Positions 16,152 through 25,419 of a stretch of DNA of 64,000 nucleotides are shown here, piece by piece. A program made the position numbers and the translations under genes. Position 1 is the first letter of the stretch. Every line of letters begins with the position of its first letter. The notes beneath the pieces were generated by a model, which saw only the letters and a program-made list of their open reading frames with translations, was not told the DNA's origin and searched no databases. Source of the DNA: Candidatus Dechloromonas phosphoritropha (GTDB lineage Bacteria > Pseudomonadota > Gammaproteobacteria > Burkholderiales > Rhodocyclaceae); contig JADKGN010000004.1 in NCBI GenBank assembly GCA_016722705.1, positions 496,001 through 560,000 of the forward strand, read 5' to 3'.

Positions 16152-18037
16152 TAATGAATTCCATCGTGCCACGCGCCGGAAGCACGCAACGAAAACCATT
16201 CATTAAGACTGATCCAGCGCCACAAAGCCCAAGAGTTATTAACGCTACCGCTCTGATGGGCGTCCCAAAGATCTCGAAGAACGATTTCTTGATAGCCGGA
16301 CACTTCCCTGATCGGTCCGCTAAACAAGCGATCAAAACACCATTGTTTCAACTCGCCTCGCAGCCATAAATCCAGCGGTGCCGCATACCCTACCTTGTCG
16401 GCACGCCACTGTATTTCTAAGGGTATTAGGCCGTCGACCGCCTTTCGCATGATGAACTTCTGCCAACCGTCCTTTATCCAAAAACTATCCGGTAAAGATA
16501 TACAGTAATCGACCAAATCGTAGTCCAGGAAAGGTAAGCGCGCTTCCCGTGAAAAAGCCATTGAGTTTCGATCTGCATAACGCAACAGTTGAGGTAGGCA
16601 GTTGTACTGTAACGCTTCCGCCAGTTGCCGTCTTAGACGTGACCCGGCCCGAGCTTCAGGAACCCCAACGTCGTACGGCCCCTTGTAAATAGCAGGACGT
16701 TTTATTCCTGCCATACCAAGAATTTCCGGAAGTGAAAAAGCAATTCGCGCATTGAAACGCCTGATACTATCCTTGAAACCACGACTGGCGCGCCGCAAAC
16801 GCCCGTTGAATAATGTTGTTTCTCGAATTGCACTCCAGTATTTACGCTTATCCAGGAGGTCAAGCTGGAAGCTCTTGAAATAATGCTGATATCCCGCGAG
16901 AACTTCGTCAGCACCTTGTCCATCAATCAGCACGATTGTGTTGGTTTCTTGCGCCAATCGTGCGACACACCACTGAAGATAAATTGAAGCCGAAAGAAAT
17001 GGTTCTTCCTGGTGCCAATGCAATCTCAGTGACTCCTCCATGAGTCGTTGCGGGCTAGGTGAAACCGAAAAAGGATAGGCGCCCGCCTGCTTGACCACCG
17101 CATCGATCTGCGGCCCTTCGGAAATCGTCAAGTCATCATCGAACCTGGCTGAAAAGGTATTCTGTGTGAAAGACGTTTCGGTCTCGCGCAGCTTTGCAAG
17201 GAAACCAACCAACGTAGACGAATCCAACCCGCCGGAAAGACTGGAGCCGAGCGCCACGTCTGCACGCATTCGCATACGAACACTGCGTTCGAGCAACTCA
17301 CGGAAACGCTCCACCGCCTCACTGTCACCAATTGAGGTGTCAATGGCGTCGTAGTTGGGTGTCCAGTAGCGCCAAAACCGCAACTGACTGCCGCCATTAT
17401 CAAAGACCATCGCATGAGCAGGGGGCAAACGCTGAATGTCCCGGAAAAACGTTTCCGGCCCATCCTCATAGTAAGTGCCTGCGACATATTTTCCCAACAC
17501 GTCGTCATTGGTTGCATCGGAAATACCAGGGTGGCAGAGCAGAGCCTTCATCTCTGATGCAAATGCAACGCATCCATCCTTTGAGCGCGCCCAGAATAGA
17601 GGCTTTTCGCCGAAACGATCCCTCGCCACGAACAAACGGTGCTCAACCGCATCCCACAAGACGAATGCAAACATGCCATTCAATCGGCTTAGACACTCAA
17701 CACCCCATTGCATATAACTGGCTAACAGCACTTCCGTATCGCTACCCGTACGAAATGTATGACCCAGTCGGGCGAGCGTGGCTCGCAATTCAAGGTAGTT
17801 GTAGATCTCTCCATTATATGTAATTACAAACCTGCCATCTCCACTCTGCATCGGCTGGTTTGCTTCCGCAGACATGTCAATAATGGCCAAACGACGGTGC
17901 CCAAACGCGAGTTTATTGTCATCACGCACCCACAGACCACCATGATCAGGACCGCGATGGATCAGGCGATCACGCATTCGGATTACCAACCCAGAATCGA
18001 TTGGCACACTACTAAGCAGAGCAACTAGACCGCACAT
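16151..18037 (-). CDS. Asparagine synthase-like amidotransferase (copy 2)
   Basis: 628 residues, started at the ATG 18035-18037 because the family needs Met-Cys at the N-terminus (MCGLVALLSS); the open frame extends 20 codons further upstream. Glutaminase domain with FVITYNGEIYNYLELR; synthetase domain with LGSSLSGGLDSSTLV and VLIDGQGADEVLAGY. Divergent from copies 1 and 3. Its stop overlaps the next glycosyltransferase start by one base. The 161 bases upstream separate it from a divergent plus-strand gene pair and must hold promoters for both directions. Predicted uronic acid amidation. Confidence 0.88.
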   Translation of the reverse strand: MCGLVALLSSVPIDSGLVIRMRDRLIHRGPDHGGLWVRDDNKLAFGHRRLAIIDMSAEANQPMQSGDGRFVITYNGEIYNYLELRATLARLGHTFRTGSDTEVLLASYMQWGVECLSRLNGMFAFVLWDAVEHRLFVARDRFGEKPLFWARSKDGCVAFASEMKALLCHPGISDATNDDVLGKYVAGTYYEDGPETFFRDIQRLPPAHAMVFDNGGSQLRFWRYWTPNYDAIDTSIGDSEAVERFRELLERSVRMRMRADVALGSSLSGGLDSSTLVGFLAKLRETETSFTQNTFSARFDDDLTISEGPQIDAVVKQAGAYPFSVSPSPQRLMEESLRLHWHQEEPFLSASIYLQWCVARLAQETNTIVLIDGQGADEVLAGYQHYFKSFQLDLLDKRKYWSAIRETTLFNGRLRRASRGFKDSIRRFNARIAFSLPEILGMAGIKRPAIYKGPYDVGVPEARAGSRLRRQLAEALQYNCLPQLLRYADRNSMAFSREARLPFLDYDLVDYCISLPDSFWIKDGWQKFIMRKAVDGLIPLEIQWRADKVGYAAPLDLWLRGELKQWCFDRLFSGPIREVSGYQEIVLRDLWDAHQSGSVNNSWALWRWISLNEWFSLRASGAWHDGIH

Positions 18038-18198
18038 ACGTTTCCAAAAAGAGATAGAAGAGTAACAAAACAGCGGATCATTATGGCTTGAAACCATATC
18101 CGGGCGCTCAACAGGAACAGTTGCCCCCGCAGATCCCGCTTAACCGGTTATTCTAACAACCCATCACCCGCAATACCAAATTCATCCCGGCCCAAGCA

Positions 18199-19344
18199 AT
18201 GTCAAGCAACCCATCAACTGCGCTAGTGCTGTCGTTGTCAGATATCCGGCGCGACCCGCGCGTCTTCAGGCAGATCGAGGTTCTTGGGGGCCAGCACCCT
18301 GTTCTGGCCGCGGGCACAGGAAATCCGGTGATCGATGAAGCCACCTCCTACACCATCCCGATCCAACGCCGCACTCCAGTAGGGCGTGTACACGCCTTGT
18401 ACTACCTCAAGACAGGAGGCTTTGACGAGTTTTACTGGTCCCAAAGCCACGTCATTCGGGCGCTGGCTGACCTTGGCAAAGCGAGATACGCCTTTGTGGT
18501 TGCCAACGACATTCAAATGCTCCCCTTGGCACTGCGCCTTGCGCGAGGAGCACCGGTTCTTGTCGACCTCCACGAATACTCCCCAAGGGAACTGGAAGAT
18601 CGTTGGCTCTGGCGTTTCCTTTTTCAGAAATATAACGATTACCTTTGCAGACAATATTTGCCGCAAGCCGCCATGGTCACAACAGTTTGTGCTGGCATTG
18701 CAGAAGAATACGCTCGACAGTACGGTGTCCTCCCGACAGTGATAACGAACGCACCAAAATTCCACAGTCTTCCTGTACGAAAAACTGATCCGTCTCGGAT
18801 TCGGGTTATACACCACGGCGTTGCAGCTCGCTCACGCCGCATCGAAAACATGATCGAATTAGCCAATTTGCTTGATGAGCGCTTCACGGTCGACTTCATT
18901 CTTATTCCAGGCGACACCAGATACATTGCGGAATTGATGCGACAGGCAGCCGGTACCCGCAGCATTCACTTTCTTCCCCCCGTAGAGATGAATCAGATCG
19001 TCTCCTTTTCTACGCAGTATGACGTTGGTCTGTTCTTGCTGGAACCTACAAATTTCAATTATCTTCACGCGCTACCAAACAAATTTTTTGAGTTCCTGCA
19101 AGCGCGGCTTGCGGTTGCCATTGGACCGTCACCGGAAATGGCCCGCATCGTCTCTCAATTTGGTTGCGGTGTGGTTGCCGAATCGTTTGAACCACAAGCG
19201 TTGGCTAAAGTGTTGAACAGTCTTGATCCCTGCACGCTTGACATAATGAAAATTCAATCGTCACAGGCCGCAATCGTTCATTGCGCTGAGCGGAATGCTG
19301 ATTTGCTCAAGACCGCCTTTGCAGCCCTTCAGCAACAGAGTTGA
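18199..19344 (+). CDS. Glycosyltransferase, GT4-like; paralog of 11500-12624
   Basis: 381 residues on the opposite strand to most of the locus. Contains DLHEYSPRELEDRWLWRFLF, RQYLPQAAMVTTVCAGIAEE and NYLHALPNKFFEFLQARLAV, matching the other paralog nearly position for position. With the following hydrolase it forms a two-gene plus-strand island inside a minus-strand locus, which suggests rearrangement or separate arrival. The next gene starts at the stop of this one. Confidence 0.82.
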   Translation: MSSNPSTALVLSLSDIRRDPRVFRQIEVLGGQHPVLAAGTGNPVIDEATSYTIPIQRRTPVGRVHALYYLKTGGFDEFYWSQSHVIRALADLGKARYAFVVANDIQMLPLALRLARGAPVLVDLHEYSPRELEDRWLWRFLFQKYNDYLCRQYLPQAAMVTTVCAGIAEEYARQYGVLPTVITNAPKFHSLPVRKTDPSRIRVIHHGVAARSRRIENMIELANLLDERFTVDFILIPGDTRYIAELMRQAAGTRSIHFLPPVEMNQIVSFSTQYDVGLFLLEPTNFNYLHALPNKFFEFLQARLAVAIGPSPEMARIVSQFGCGVVAESFEPQALAKVLNSLDPCTLDIMKIQSSQAAIVHCAERNADLLKTAFAALQQQS

Positions 19345-19352
19345 ATCCAGCT

Positions 19353-20369
19353 ATGGCTCTAAATCCAAAAATCGTTATTAGATTATCTTTATACATCACC
19401 TTCGCGATATATTTTTTATGTATTTTCTATTTCTTTTCGCAAGACACGAAAAGAGCAGTGATCGCAAGGTATTTGGGTGAGCGCCCTTTTGCGTGCTATA
19501 TTAATTCTGGCAAAGAAACAGGAAGAACGAAAATTAGCAAGGATGAGCGAGGGTCAATCGATAGAGTTGTTTTAAACTCATGCGGAAAAAGCGTTTATAT
19601 TTATGAAGCCATACCAAAAACCGTGGCAAAAACATCCGTTATTGTTATTGCATTACATCAAACGACAAATTACGGAAAAGACGAGGTGATGGGGTTTGAT
19701 GGCGACCCCAACTTATCTTATGGGCGGACTTTCTTCGAGAATGGATTTATAGTCATTTCTCCTGACGTGTTTGTAGCTGGCGAAAACTATAGTCCTGCTA
19801 CCGGATGGGATACTGCTCCTTTCTATCGCGAATTTCCAAAATGGTCTGCGATGGGAAGAATGCTTCAGGATGATTTAGCTGTTTCTCGCTACGTCGAAAA
19901 TAAATACCCATCGAATTGCGTGGCAGCAGTTGGACACTCCCTCGGGGGCCACAATGCTTTGTTCCTAGGTGCTTTTGATCAAAAAATAGATACCGTAGTT
20001 TCAAGCGCTGGATTTGAAAGCATATCCTTAGACGAAAATGCTAGTAGATGGGCTCGCGACTCCTGGTTTGTGTATATGCCGCTGCTAAAGCCATATCTCT
20101 CAAGTCCGCCTCCAAGAAACACTCCTTGGGATTTTGATGATTTGCTTAAACTAATTGCTCCCAGACCCATATTGGTTTTCCAAGGTTTAAATGATGGCAC
20201 ATGGACCAAACCAGAGTCAGCTTCTTCGCTGGTCTCTTCGGTCAATCAGGCCTACATCCATCCTCCAATTGAAGGGGTATTTCATGCCGAGGGGCATAAA
20301 TTTGGATATCAGATGCAGCTACAGTCAGTTGATTTTTTAAAAAAATACACCTGTATGCGATCGCCCTGA
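19353..20369 (+). CDS. Membrane-anchored alpha/beta hydrolase
   Basis: 338 residues from ATG 19353 (a TTG at 19341 overlapping the previous stop is an alternative). An N-terminal transmembrane helix (LSLYITFAIYFLCIFYFF) is followed by an alpha/beta hydrolase with nucleophile elbow GHSLGGH, a late acidic residue in QGLNDGTW and catalytic His in HAEGHKFGY, resembling acetyl-xylan-esterase or dienelactone-hydrolase-like enzymes. The topology puts the enzyme in the periplasm. It may de-O-acetylate or otherwise hydrolyse the glycan, which is inference. Base composition is clearly more AT-rich than its neighbours, a sign of transfer. Confidence 0.75.
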   Translation: MALNPKIVIRLSLYITFAIYFLCIFYFFSQDTKRAVIARYLGERPFACYINSGKETGRTKISKDERGSIDRVVLNSCGKSVYIYEAIPKTVAKTSVIVIALHQTTNYGKDEVMGFDGDPNLSYGRTFFENGFIVISPDVFVAGENYSPATGWDTAPFYREFPKWSAMGRMLQDDLAVSRYVENKYPSNCVAAVGHSLGGHNALFLGAFDQKIDTVVSSAGFESISLDENASRWARDSWFVYMPLLKPYLSSPPPRNTPWDFDDLLKLIAPRPILVFQGLNDGTWTKPESASSLVSSVNQAYIHPPIEGVFHAEGHKFGYQMQLQSVDFLKKYTCMRSP

Positions 20370-20426
20370 GCCGTCCTTCCAAGTTCGACATTTAGGGTGG
20401 GCACACACAGATTGAGGCGGCCATGG

Positions 20427-22040
20427 CTATTCAATCCAGAGCCGCAATTCTGCTCTAATTCTTACCCGGAGCCCAACAGGAACAAGAACCCACAGCCGAC
20501 GGGAAATTCGAAATGAAATTTCGGACAATCGAGACCTTACGGGTGCTGGTGGATCTTCAACGACCGGAGGTTCTTCAACGACCGGAGGTTCTTCAACGAC
20601 CGGGGGCTCTTCAATGACCGGGGGTTCTTCGACAACTATCTCCGGAAACACGTTCAGGTTTCCGTCATAAGCAAGTCCGCCAGATGAGGATATATTTACC
20701 TTCTTGATTAAATCCGTTAATCGAGCATAGAAGATTCTGCTAACCATTTCCCAATGAAACTGCTCTAGGAAATAGGTGGTAGATTTTTTCGCATAGCCCA
20801 TTCGAAGTGCTGGATCCAGTGCCAGCCGGTCAATCTCCTCAATCAGTTGGAAACGATCAGCGAAATCGATAGCGCTGCCTGCGCCAGACTCCAAGATGAT
20901 TTGGTTCACATAGCTCGTCCTCGATGCCAGAATGGGCAGGCCCGCCGCCATGTACTGGGAAAGTTTGTTCGGGCAACAATTGGCATAATTGAGTCCAGTA
21001 GGTGTATAGGGGACAAGGCCCACATCAAACTCAGCCGCAGCCGTCACCAAATCTGATTCGTCAATCGCTTCAAGAAACTGAACACGGGAAGCATAAACTC
21101 CCAATCTGATGGCCAGGTCGATCATTTTTTCTTTATATTCATTATCCGGACCTCGGAGGACAAGTATTGCCGACGGGTGCGTATCCGGCCAAGCATCGAT
21201 CAGCAAATCGATCCCCCTGGCCTTTGCGAACCCGCCTTGAAATAGAAAGCGACACTCTGATCCTGTGTGCGCTGGTCTAGCTTCTTTCTCACTTTGCGCC
21301 ACCCTTGAACTTAAAGGCTCAGCATTAGGCACAGATGCAAATGGGATACCATACAACCGCGCCATGTGGGCTGCCAACCCAGGTGATACGGTCTGCGCAT
21401 AATCGACATACTTAGCCAAACGGCCCTCTAAGGCAACCCAAAACTCCAATTCGAAAGAATCTTGTTCGACATCTGCCTCGGGCCAGAACTCATGCGCGTC
21501 GTAGATAAGCGGCACGCCCCAGCGCTCTTTAAGAACTATTCCGGCAAGAAGGGTATCCAAGTCCGTTGCAATGACCGCACTAATTCCGGCCATTTTTTCC
21601 GCATGCACCACTAACGAATAGGTCATCTGCAGCAAGTATTTTACGCTCCAGTAAAACTTTACCCTCCTGTATGAATCTGCACCGCCGAGAACTGCCAGCA
21701 GTTCGCTGTCGTCAAGTGACATAATTGCGATCAGGCTTGACAGTTCGAGCAAGGCGGCCGAATTGCCACGAGAAAAAATGTATTCCCTAATAACGCCCAG
21801 ATTCCTGCTGGTTTCCATTGGTGGATAGGACCATACCCATCCCATATCGTCTGAACCAGACTCACTGGGATTGTCGTTTGCAACACGGCTAATACCTAAC
21901 TGATGGATGATAAAGCCATCACGGCCGCCTGCTGCGATCCAGCTTAAACGTGGATCGCGCCATGGCTCATGCGCCGCCAGCAACAGAACATGGGGCTTTT
22001 CCTTTGCATCGCGTTCCGATACGATATTTACTTCATACAT
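20427..22040 (-). CDS. Glycosyltransferase, GT4-like, with C-terminal EEPPVV repeats
   Basis: 537 residues. GT-B enzyme: HVLLLAAHEPWRDPRLSWIA, LIYDAHEFWPEADVE, FQGGFAKARGIDLLIDAW and the donor-site NCCPNKLSQYMAAGLPILA. After about residue 455 comes an acidic proline-rich tract of five six-residue units (EEPPVI/EEPPVV, last EDPPAP), then a basic tail (SRLSEISFRISRRLWVLVP) that may touch the membrane. The tract is encoded by near-perfect 18-bp DNA repeats and is not part of the catalytic fold. It could act as a spacer between enzyme and membrane anchor. It ends convergently with the hydrolase. Confidence 0.8.
   Translation of the reverse strand: MYEVNIVSERDAKEKPHVLLLAAHEPWRDPRLSWIAAGGRDGFIIHQLGISRVANDNPSESGSDDMGWVWSYPPMETSRNLGVIREYIFSRGNSAALLELSSLIAIMSLDDSELLAVLGGADSYRRVKFYWSVKYLLQMTYSLVVHAEKMAGISAVIATDLDTLLAGIVLKERWGVPLIYDAHEFWPEADVEQDSFELEFWVALEGRLAKYVDYAQTVSPGLAAHMARLYGIPFASVPNAEPLSSRVAQSEKEARPAHTGSECRFLFQGGFAKARGIDLLIDAWPDTHPSAILVLRGPDNEYKEKMIDLAIRLGVYASRVQFLEAIDESDLVTAAAEFDVGLVPYTPTGLNYANCCPNKLSQYMAAGLPILASRTSYVNQIILESGAGSAIDFADRFQLIEEIDRLALDPALRMGYAKKSTTYFLEQFHWEMVSRIFYARLTDLIKKVNISSSGGLAYDGNLNVFPEIVVEEPPVIEEPPVVEEPPVVEEPPVVEDPPAPVRSRLSEISFRISRRLWVLVPVGLRVRIRAELRLWIE
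20549..20634 (-). repeat. 18-bp tandem repeats encoding EEPPVV units
   Basis: About four to five tandem 18-bp units of the form GGAGGTTCTTCAACGACC on the plus strand lie in the 3' part of the glycosyltransferase gene. Units differ at only a few positions, so the tract is young and prone to length change by slippage. Confidence 0.85.
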
Positions 22041-22230
22041 CCTAAATCATCCAGTACTTTCGATCGCACGCCTGACAATCTGTAACGGTCAACTTCTTGA
22101 CCCAAATAACACATCGCAAGCTCCTATGGGCGTAACCTCTGCCTGCGCCCACTGCAGTTCTTTACTTAGAGACAGCTAGTTGTCACCGGACAACGTTAGC
22201 CAAGCGTCAATCGAGTCCGCGCAACCGCAG

Positions 22231-24147
22231 TTACATCTGCACTTGATAATCACCATCAATGTGGACGCGATGCCACAGCTCTAGACATAACATTCCCCAC
22301 ACAACCCGTCCAAATTCCTTCTCATTGTTCAGCGCATTTTCCACTGCAGATAAGTTGTAGATACCACGTAGGCGCGCGCGGTCCGAAAGTAGAGTGTCGC
22401 GAACAAAGTCTCTCGCCACACCCCGGGTCCACTGCACAATTGGGGTTGGAAATCCCATTTTGTCTTTACGGTCAAGAATTGTCGAAGGAACGGCATTTCT
22501 TGCCACCTCCTTGAACAAATGCTTCATCCGCCCGCCGGCAAACTTTATATTTGGTGGAATGCGCGCCATGAATTCAACGATACGATGGTCTAGAAAGGGC
22601 ACCCGCGACTCAATAGACACCGCCATACTGGTTCGGTCCTCAACATGCAACAGCGCGGGCAACGACCCTTTCAAATCAAAATAAGTCATGCGATTTATAA
22701 GCGATCCAAGACCAGCTCGGTTGAATATTTTCGCAAAAGACTCATAGGGTGAATATTTACCATCGAAGAGTCCTGCGGATAACAATGTGGACATTCCCTC
22801 ACTGCGGTCTACTAATTTGAAGTAGCGGCGATCCGCTGATTCAAATAGCCCATCTTTCCAAAACCCCTGCAGCATGGGCTTATAAGTCTGCAACAAAGGC
22901 AAATTCGGAACGATGGAGTCAAGCGTCACGGCGTACGGGTTTTTGTGGGCCGTCTCGAAAATGGCTCCAGACAGACACTTCTCCAGATACGCAACCAAGT
23001 AGCGGGCATAGCCGATAAACAACTCATCGCCACCTTGACCGCCCAACACCACCTTTACATGCTCGGCTGCAAGTTTGGAAACATAGTATTGAGGAATTAC
23101 TCCCGGCCCAGCCAATGGTTCATCCATGTAATACATGAGCAACGGCAGCACATCCGCCAATTCCGAACCTCGAATATAAACGTCGTGATAGTCCGTTCCA
23201 GCAAAGGTAGCAACGGCCTTGGCGTAGCCGGTTTCGTCGAATTGCGGCCCCTCGGAAAACGCGCCAGTGAAGGTTTTGATGCGCTCTCCCTTCAAGCACT
23301 CCGCCGCCAGGCAAACGAGCAGACTGGAATCAAGGCCGCCAGACAAATGCGCCCCCAACGGCACGTCCGAACGCAAATGCATACGGATCGCATCCTCGAT
23401 CAATCCTGCAAGATGATCGATAAACCAGTCTTCTCCATGGTTGTCGTCGATTTCGTAGCTGACGTCCCAGTATTGCCGAGTGGCAAGTGAAATGGAGTCG
23501 CGGCCTATTTGGACGGTCAGGCAATGGCCCGGCTCCAACTTTTCGACCCCTTCGAACAGGGTTTTTTCACCCAAACAAAACTGGAACGTCAGGTAGTCCT
23601 GTAAGCCGACCATATTGGACCTCGCCTTGATCTGCCCGGAGGCGAAAATCGCCTTGATCTCGGAAGCGAAGAGCAGTGTCTCCCCGTCGAAGGAGTAATA
23701 GAACGGCTTGATGCCAATCCTATCGCGTGCGCAAAAGATCTGACGGTTGGCGCGATCCCAGATGGCAAACGCAAACATTCCCAGGAAACGGTCCACGCAA
23801 CGCTCCCCCCATTCGCGGTAGGAGTAAAGGAGCACTTCCGTATCAGAATAGGAGCGGATCGGATGTCCCTTGCCAATCAACTCGCGACGGAGTTCCAGAT
23901 AGTTGTATATCGCTCCGTTGAATACCACCGTCAATTGGCCGTCTGCGCTCGTCATGGGCTGTTTGCCATACTCTGGGTCAATAATCGCAAGACGACGGTG
24001 GCCCAGGAATACCCCGCACTCCTGGGCGCTAAATGTACCCTCCCCATCGGGACCGCGATGCCCAAGCACTGCCATCATCTGCTGCACGAAAGCATTCGCA
24101 CGCTCCGACGATAAGGCGGTGCTACAAACCCCAACTAAACCACACAT
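22231..24147 (-). CDS. Asparagine synthase-like amidotransferase (copy 3)
   Basis: 638 residues. Catalytic Cys2 in MCGLVGVCS; LTVVFNGAIYNYLELR; synthetase PP-loop LGAHLSGGLDSSLLV; VVLGGQGGDELFIGYARY. The GQGGDELFIGY form differs from the GQGADE of copies 1 and 2, so it probably has a different acceptor. 190 bases without a gene separate it from the next glycosyltransferase, and the IS630 element lies upstream between it and wzt, so it may have lost read-through from the main operon. Predicted glutamine-dependent amidation of a sugar acid. Confidence 0.87.
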   Translation of the reverse strand: MCGLVGVCSTALSSERANAFVQQMMAVLGHRGPDGEGTFSAQECGVFLGHRRLAIIDPEYGKQPMTSADGQLTVVFNGAIYNYLELRRELIGKGHPIRSYSDTEVLLYSYREWGERCVDRFLGMFAFAIWDRANRQIFCARDRIGIKPFYYSFDGETLLFASEIKAIFASGQIKARSNMVGLQDYLTFQFCLGEKTLFEGVEKLEPGHCLTVQIGRDSISLATRQYWDVSYEIDDNHGEDWFIDHLAGLIEDAIRMHLRSDVPLGAHLSGGLDSSLLVCLAAECLKGERIKTFTGAFSEGPQFDETGYAKAVATFAGTDYHDVYIRGSELADVLPLLMYYMDEPLAGPGVIPQYYVSKLAAEHVKVVLGGQGGDELFIGYARYLVAYLEKCLSGAIFETAHKNPYAVTLDSIVPNLPLLQTYKPMLQGFWKDGLFESADRRYFKLVDRSEGMSTLLSAGLFDGKYSPYESFAKIFNRAGLGSLINRMTYFDLKGSLPALLHVEDRTSMAVSIESRVPFLDHRIVEFMARIPPNIKFAGGRMKHLFKEVARNAVPSTILDRKDKMGFPTPIVQWTRGVARDFVRDTLLSDRARLRGIYNLSAVENALNNEKEFGRVVWGMLCLELWHRVHIDGDYQVQM

Positions 24148-24225
24148 TTGCTAACTCCACGAACTACTGGCCCGTCGAACAAAGCTGCCGTCGGCATGTG
24201 TCTAGTGCTTCGGCCTGATGAAGTT

Positions 24226-25287
24226 TTAAGCGGCATACTTCACGCGTCGGTCTTGAAAGCAACAGCTGACGCGCTCTGGATTGTTCTCCGACATCGCCAT
24301 ATGGGCGCTGGTTACTTCGCGCAGTTTTGCTTTGCTCCGCACGGGCACGCGTTTTCCCATTTCTTGTTTGAGATCGGCATTGAGGCGCTCCTCGGGATTG
24401 AGTTGCGGGCTGCCCCACGTGGACTTCCTTAGGTCGTAACTGGGCAGGTAAAACAACTCAATCTGATCTTTTCGCTCGGCCACCCAAGCCTTCACCATCT
24501 TGCTGTGGTGCACCCGCAATTTATCCAGAATCAGGAATACATTTTCCCCCGCATCCTTGATCAAGGCAGCCAAGAATTCGATTAGCTTCTCGGCATCAAA
24601 CGCGTCATCAATGATCATCCAGCGTGTCTTTCGTTGATTGGTCACGGTGGCAATCATCGAAATCTTTTCCCTGGTGCCACACACGGTCATCGCAACAGGT
24701 GTCTTGCCCGCTTGGGAAAAGTTTCTGCCGCGTATATCGGTATTGACCAGCGCCGTCTCGTCACCCTTATGAATTTCAGCGCCTTCTTGCCTGGCGCGTT
24801 GCTCAATACCGGGATATTCACCCTCTAGCCAAGCCTGCACAGCCTCCGGGCTTTGTCCATAGGCTCGCCTGACCGGCTTTTGCGGGGTAAAGCCCCAGCG
24901 CGCCAGGTATTTGCCGACGCTGCGAATGTGTAGCTTGATCCCGTATTCCTGTTCAATAAGCTGACCTACCGCTGCCCGGCTCCAAAGGAAGAAATCCATC
25001 TTCAGTTGCTCGGGGCGTTTATCAATGATGATGCGACGAATCGTGTCCTCTTCAATCTTGCTCCGGCAGCGCCCATCTCCGCGAGCCCGACCCCGGCTGG
25101 TCAGGCGTATAGCAGACCACACACCTGCCTCAAACAGCTCAATCGTGGCGCGCACGGCGAGGTAACTCAGCCCCGTCATCGAAACGATTTGCATGGTCTT
25201 GATGGCCTTCTTGTGCAATCGAACAACTTGCTTGCGCCGCTCATGAAGTTGTTCGAGCGTTCGCTTTCTTGCGTTTTCTTTTTCCAT
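24226..25287 (-). CDS. IS630-family transposase carrying an 8-residue insert
   Basis: 353 residues from ATG 25287 (MEKENARKRTLEQLHERRKQ). N-terminal helix-turn-helix, then a DDE core: GDETALVNTDIRGR (first Asp), VFLILDKLRVHHSK (second Asp, where relatives usually have LDN) and NPEERLNADLK (Glu). Between LPSY and SPQLNPEER, normally contiguous in IS630 transposases, lie eight extra residues D-L-R-K-S-T-W-G encoded by bases 24412-24435. They sit just before the catalytic Glu, so activity is doubtful even though the frame is open. The element interrupts the locus between wzt and an amidotransferase. I could not fix its terminal repeats with confidence. Confidence 0.88.
   Translation of the reverse strand: MEKENARKRTLEQLHERRKQVVRLHKKAIKTMQIVSMTGLSYLAVRATIELFEAGVWSAIRLTSRGRARGDGRCRSKIEEDTIRRIIIDKRPEQLKMDFFLWSRAAVGQLIEQEYGIKLHIRSVGKYLARWGFTPQKPVRRAYGQSPEAVQAWLEGEYPGIEQRARQEGAEIHKGDETALVNTDIRGRNFSQAGKTPVAMTVCGTREKISMIATVTNQRKTRWMIIDDAFDAEKLIEFLAALIKDAGENVFLILDKLRVHHSKMVKAWVAERKDQIELFYLPSYDLRKSTWGSPQLNPEERLNADLKQEMGKRVPVRSKAKLREVTSAHMAMSENNPERVSCCFQDRRVKYAA
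24412..24435 (-). repeat. 24-bp in-frame insert in the IS630 transposase (small insert family, copy 2)
   Basis: On the minus strand it follows AGTTAC (Ser-Tyr) and precedes AGC, on codon boundaries. 20 of 24 bases equal the istA insert at 4713-4736. The differences are one per variable position, and three of the four change the amino acid. The host proteins are unrelated and the flanking DNA has no similarity beyond RRTTAY, so the match cannot come from common descent of the genes. Confidence 0.72.
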
Positions 25288-25419
25288 AAAGCGCAGACAC
25301 CGAGAACCTGCGAAAGTAAATATTTCATCGTGCCTTATCAATAACCACTTCGGGACCTCAGCATGGGTAAAAGACTTTGCTGCACACTCTTATCTCACTT
25401 ACCGTAAAGTACTGCTGAA

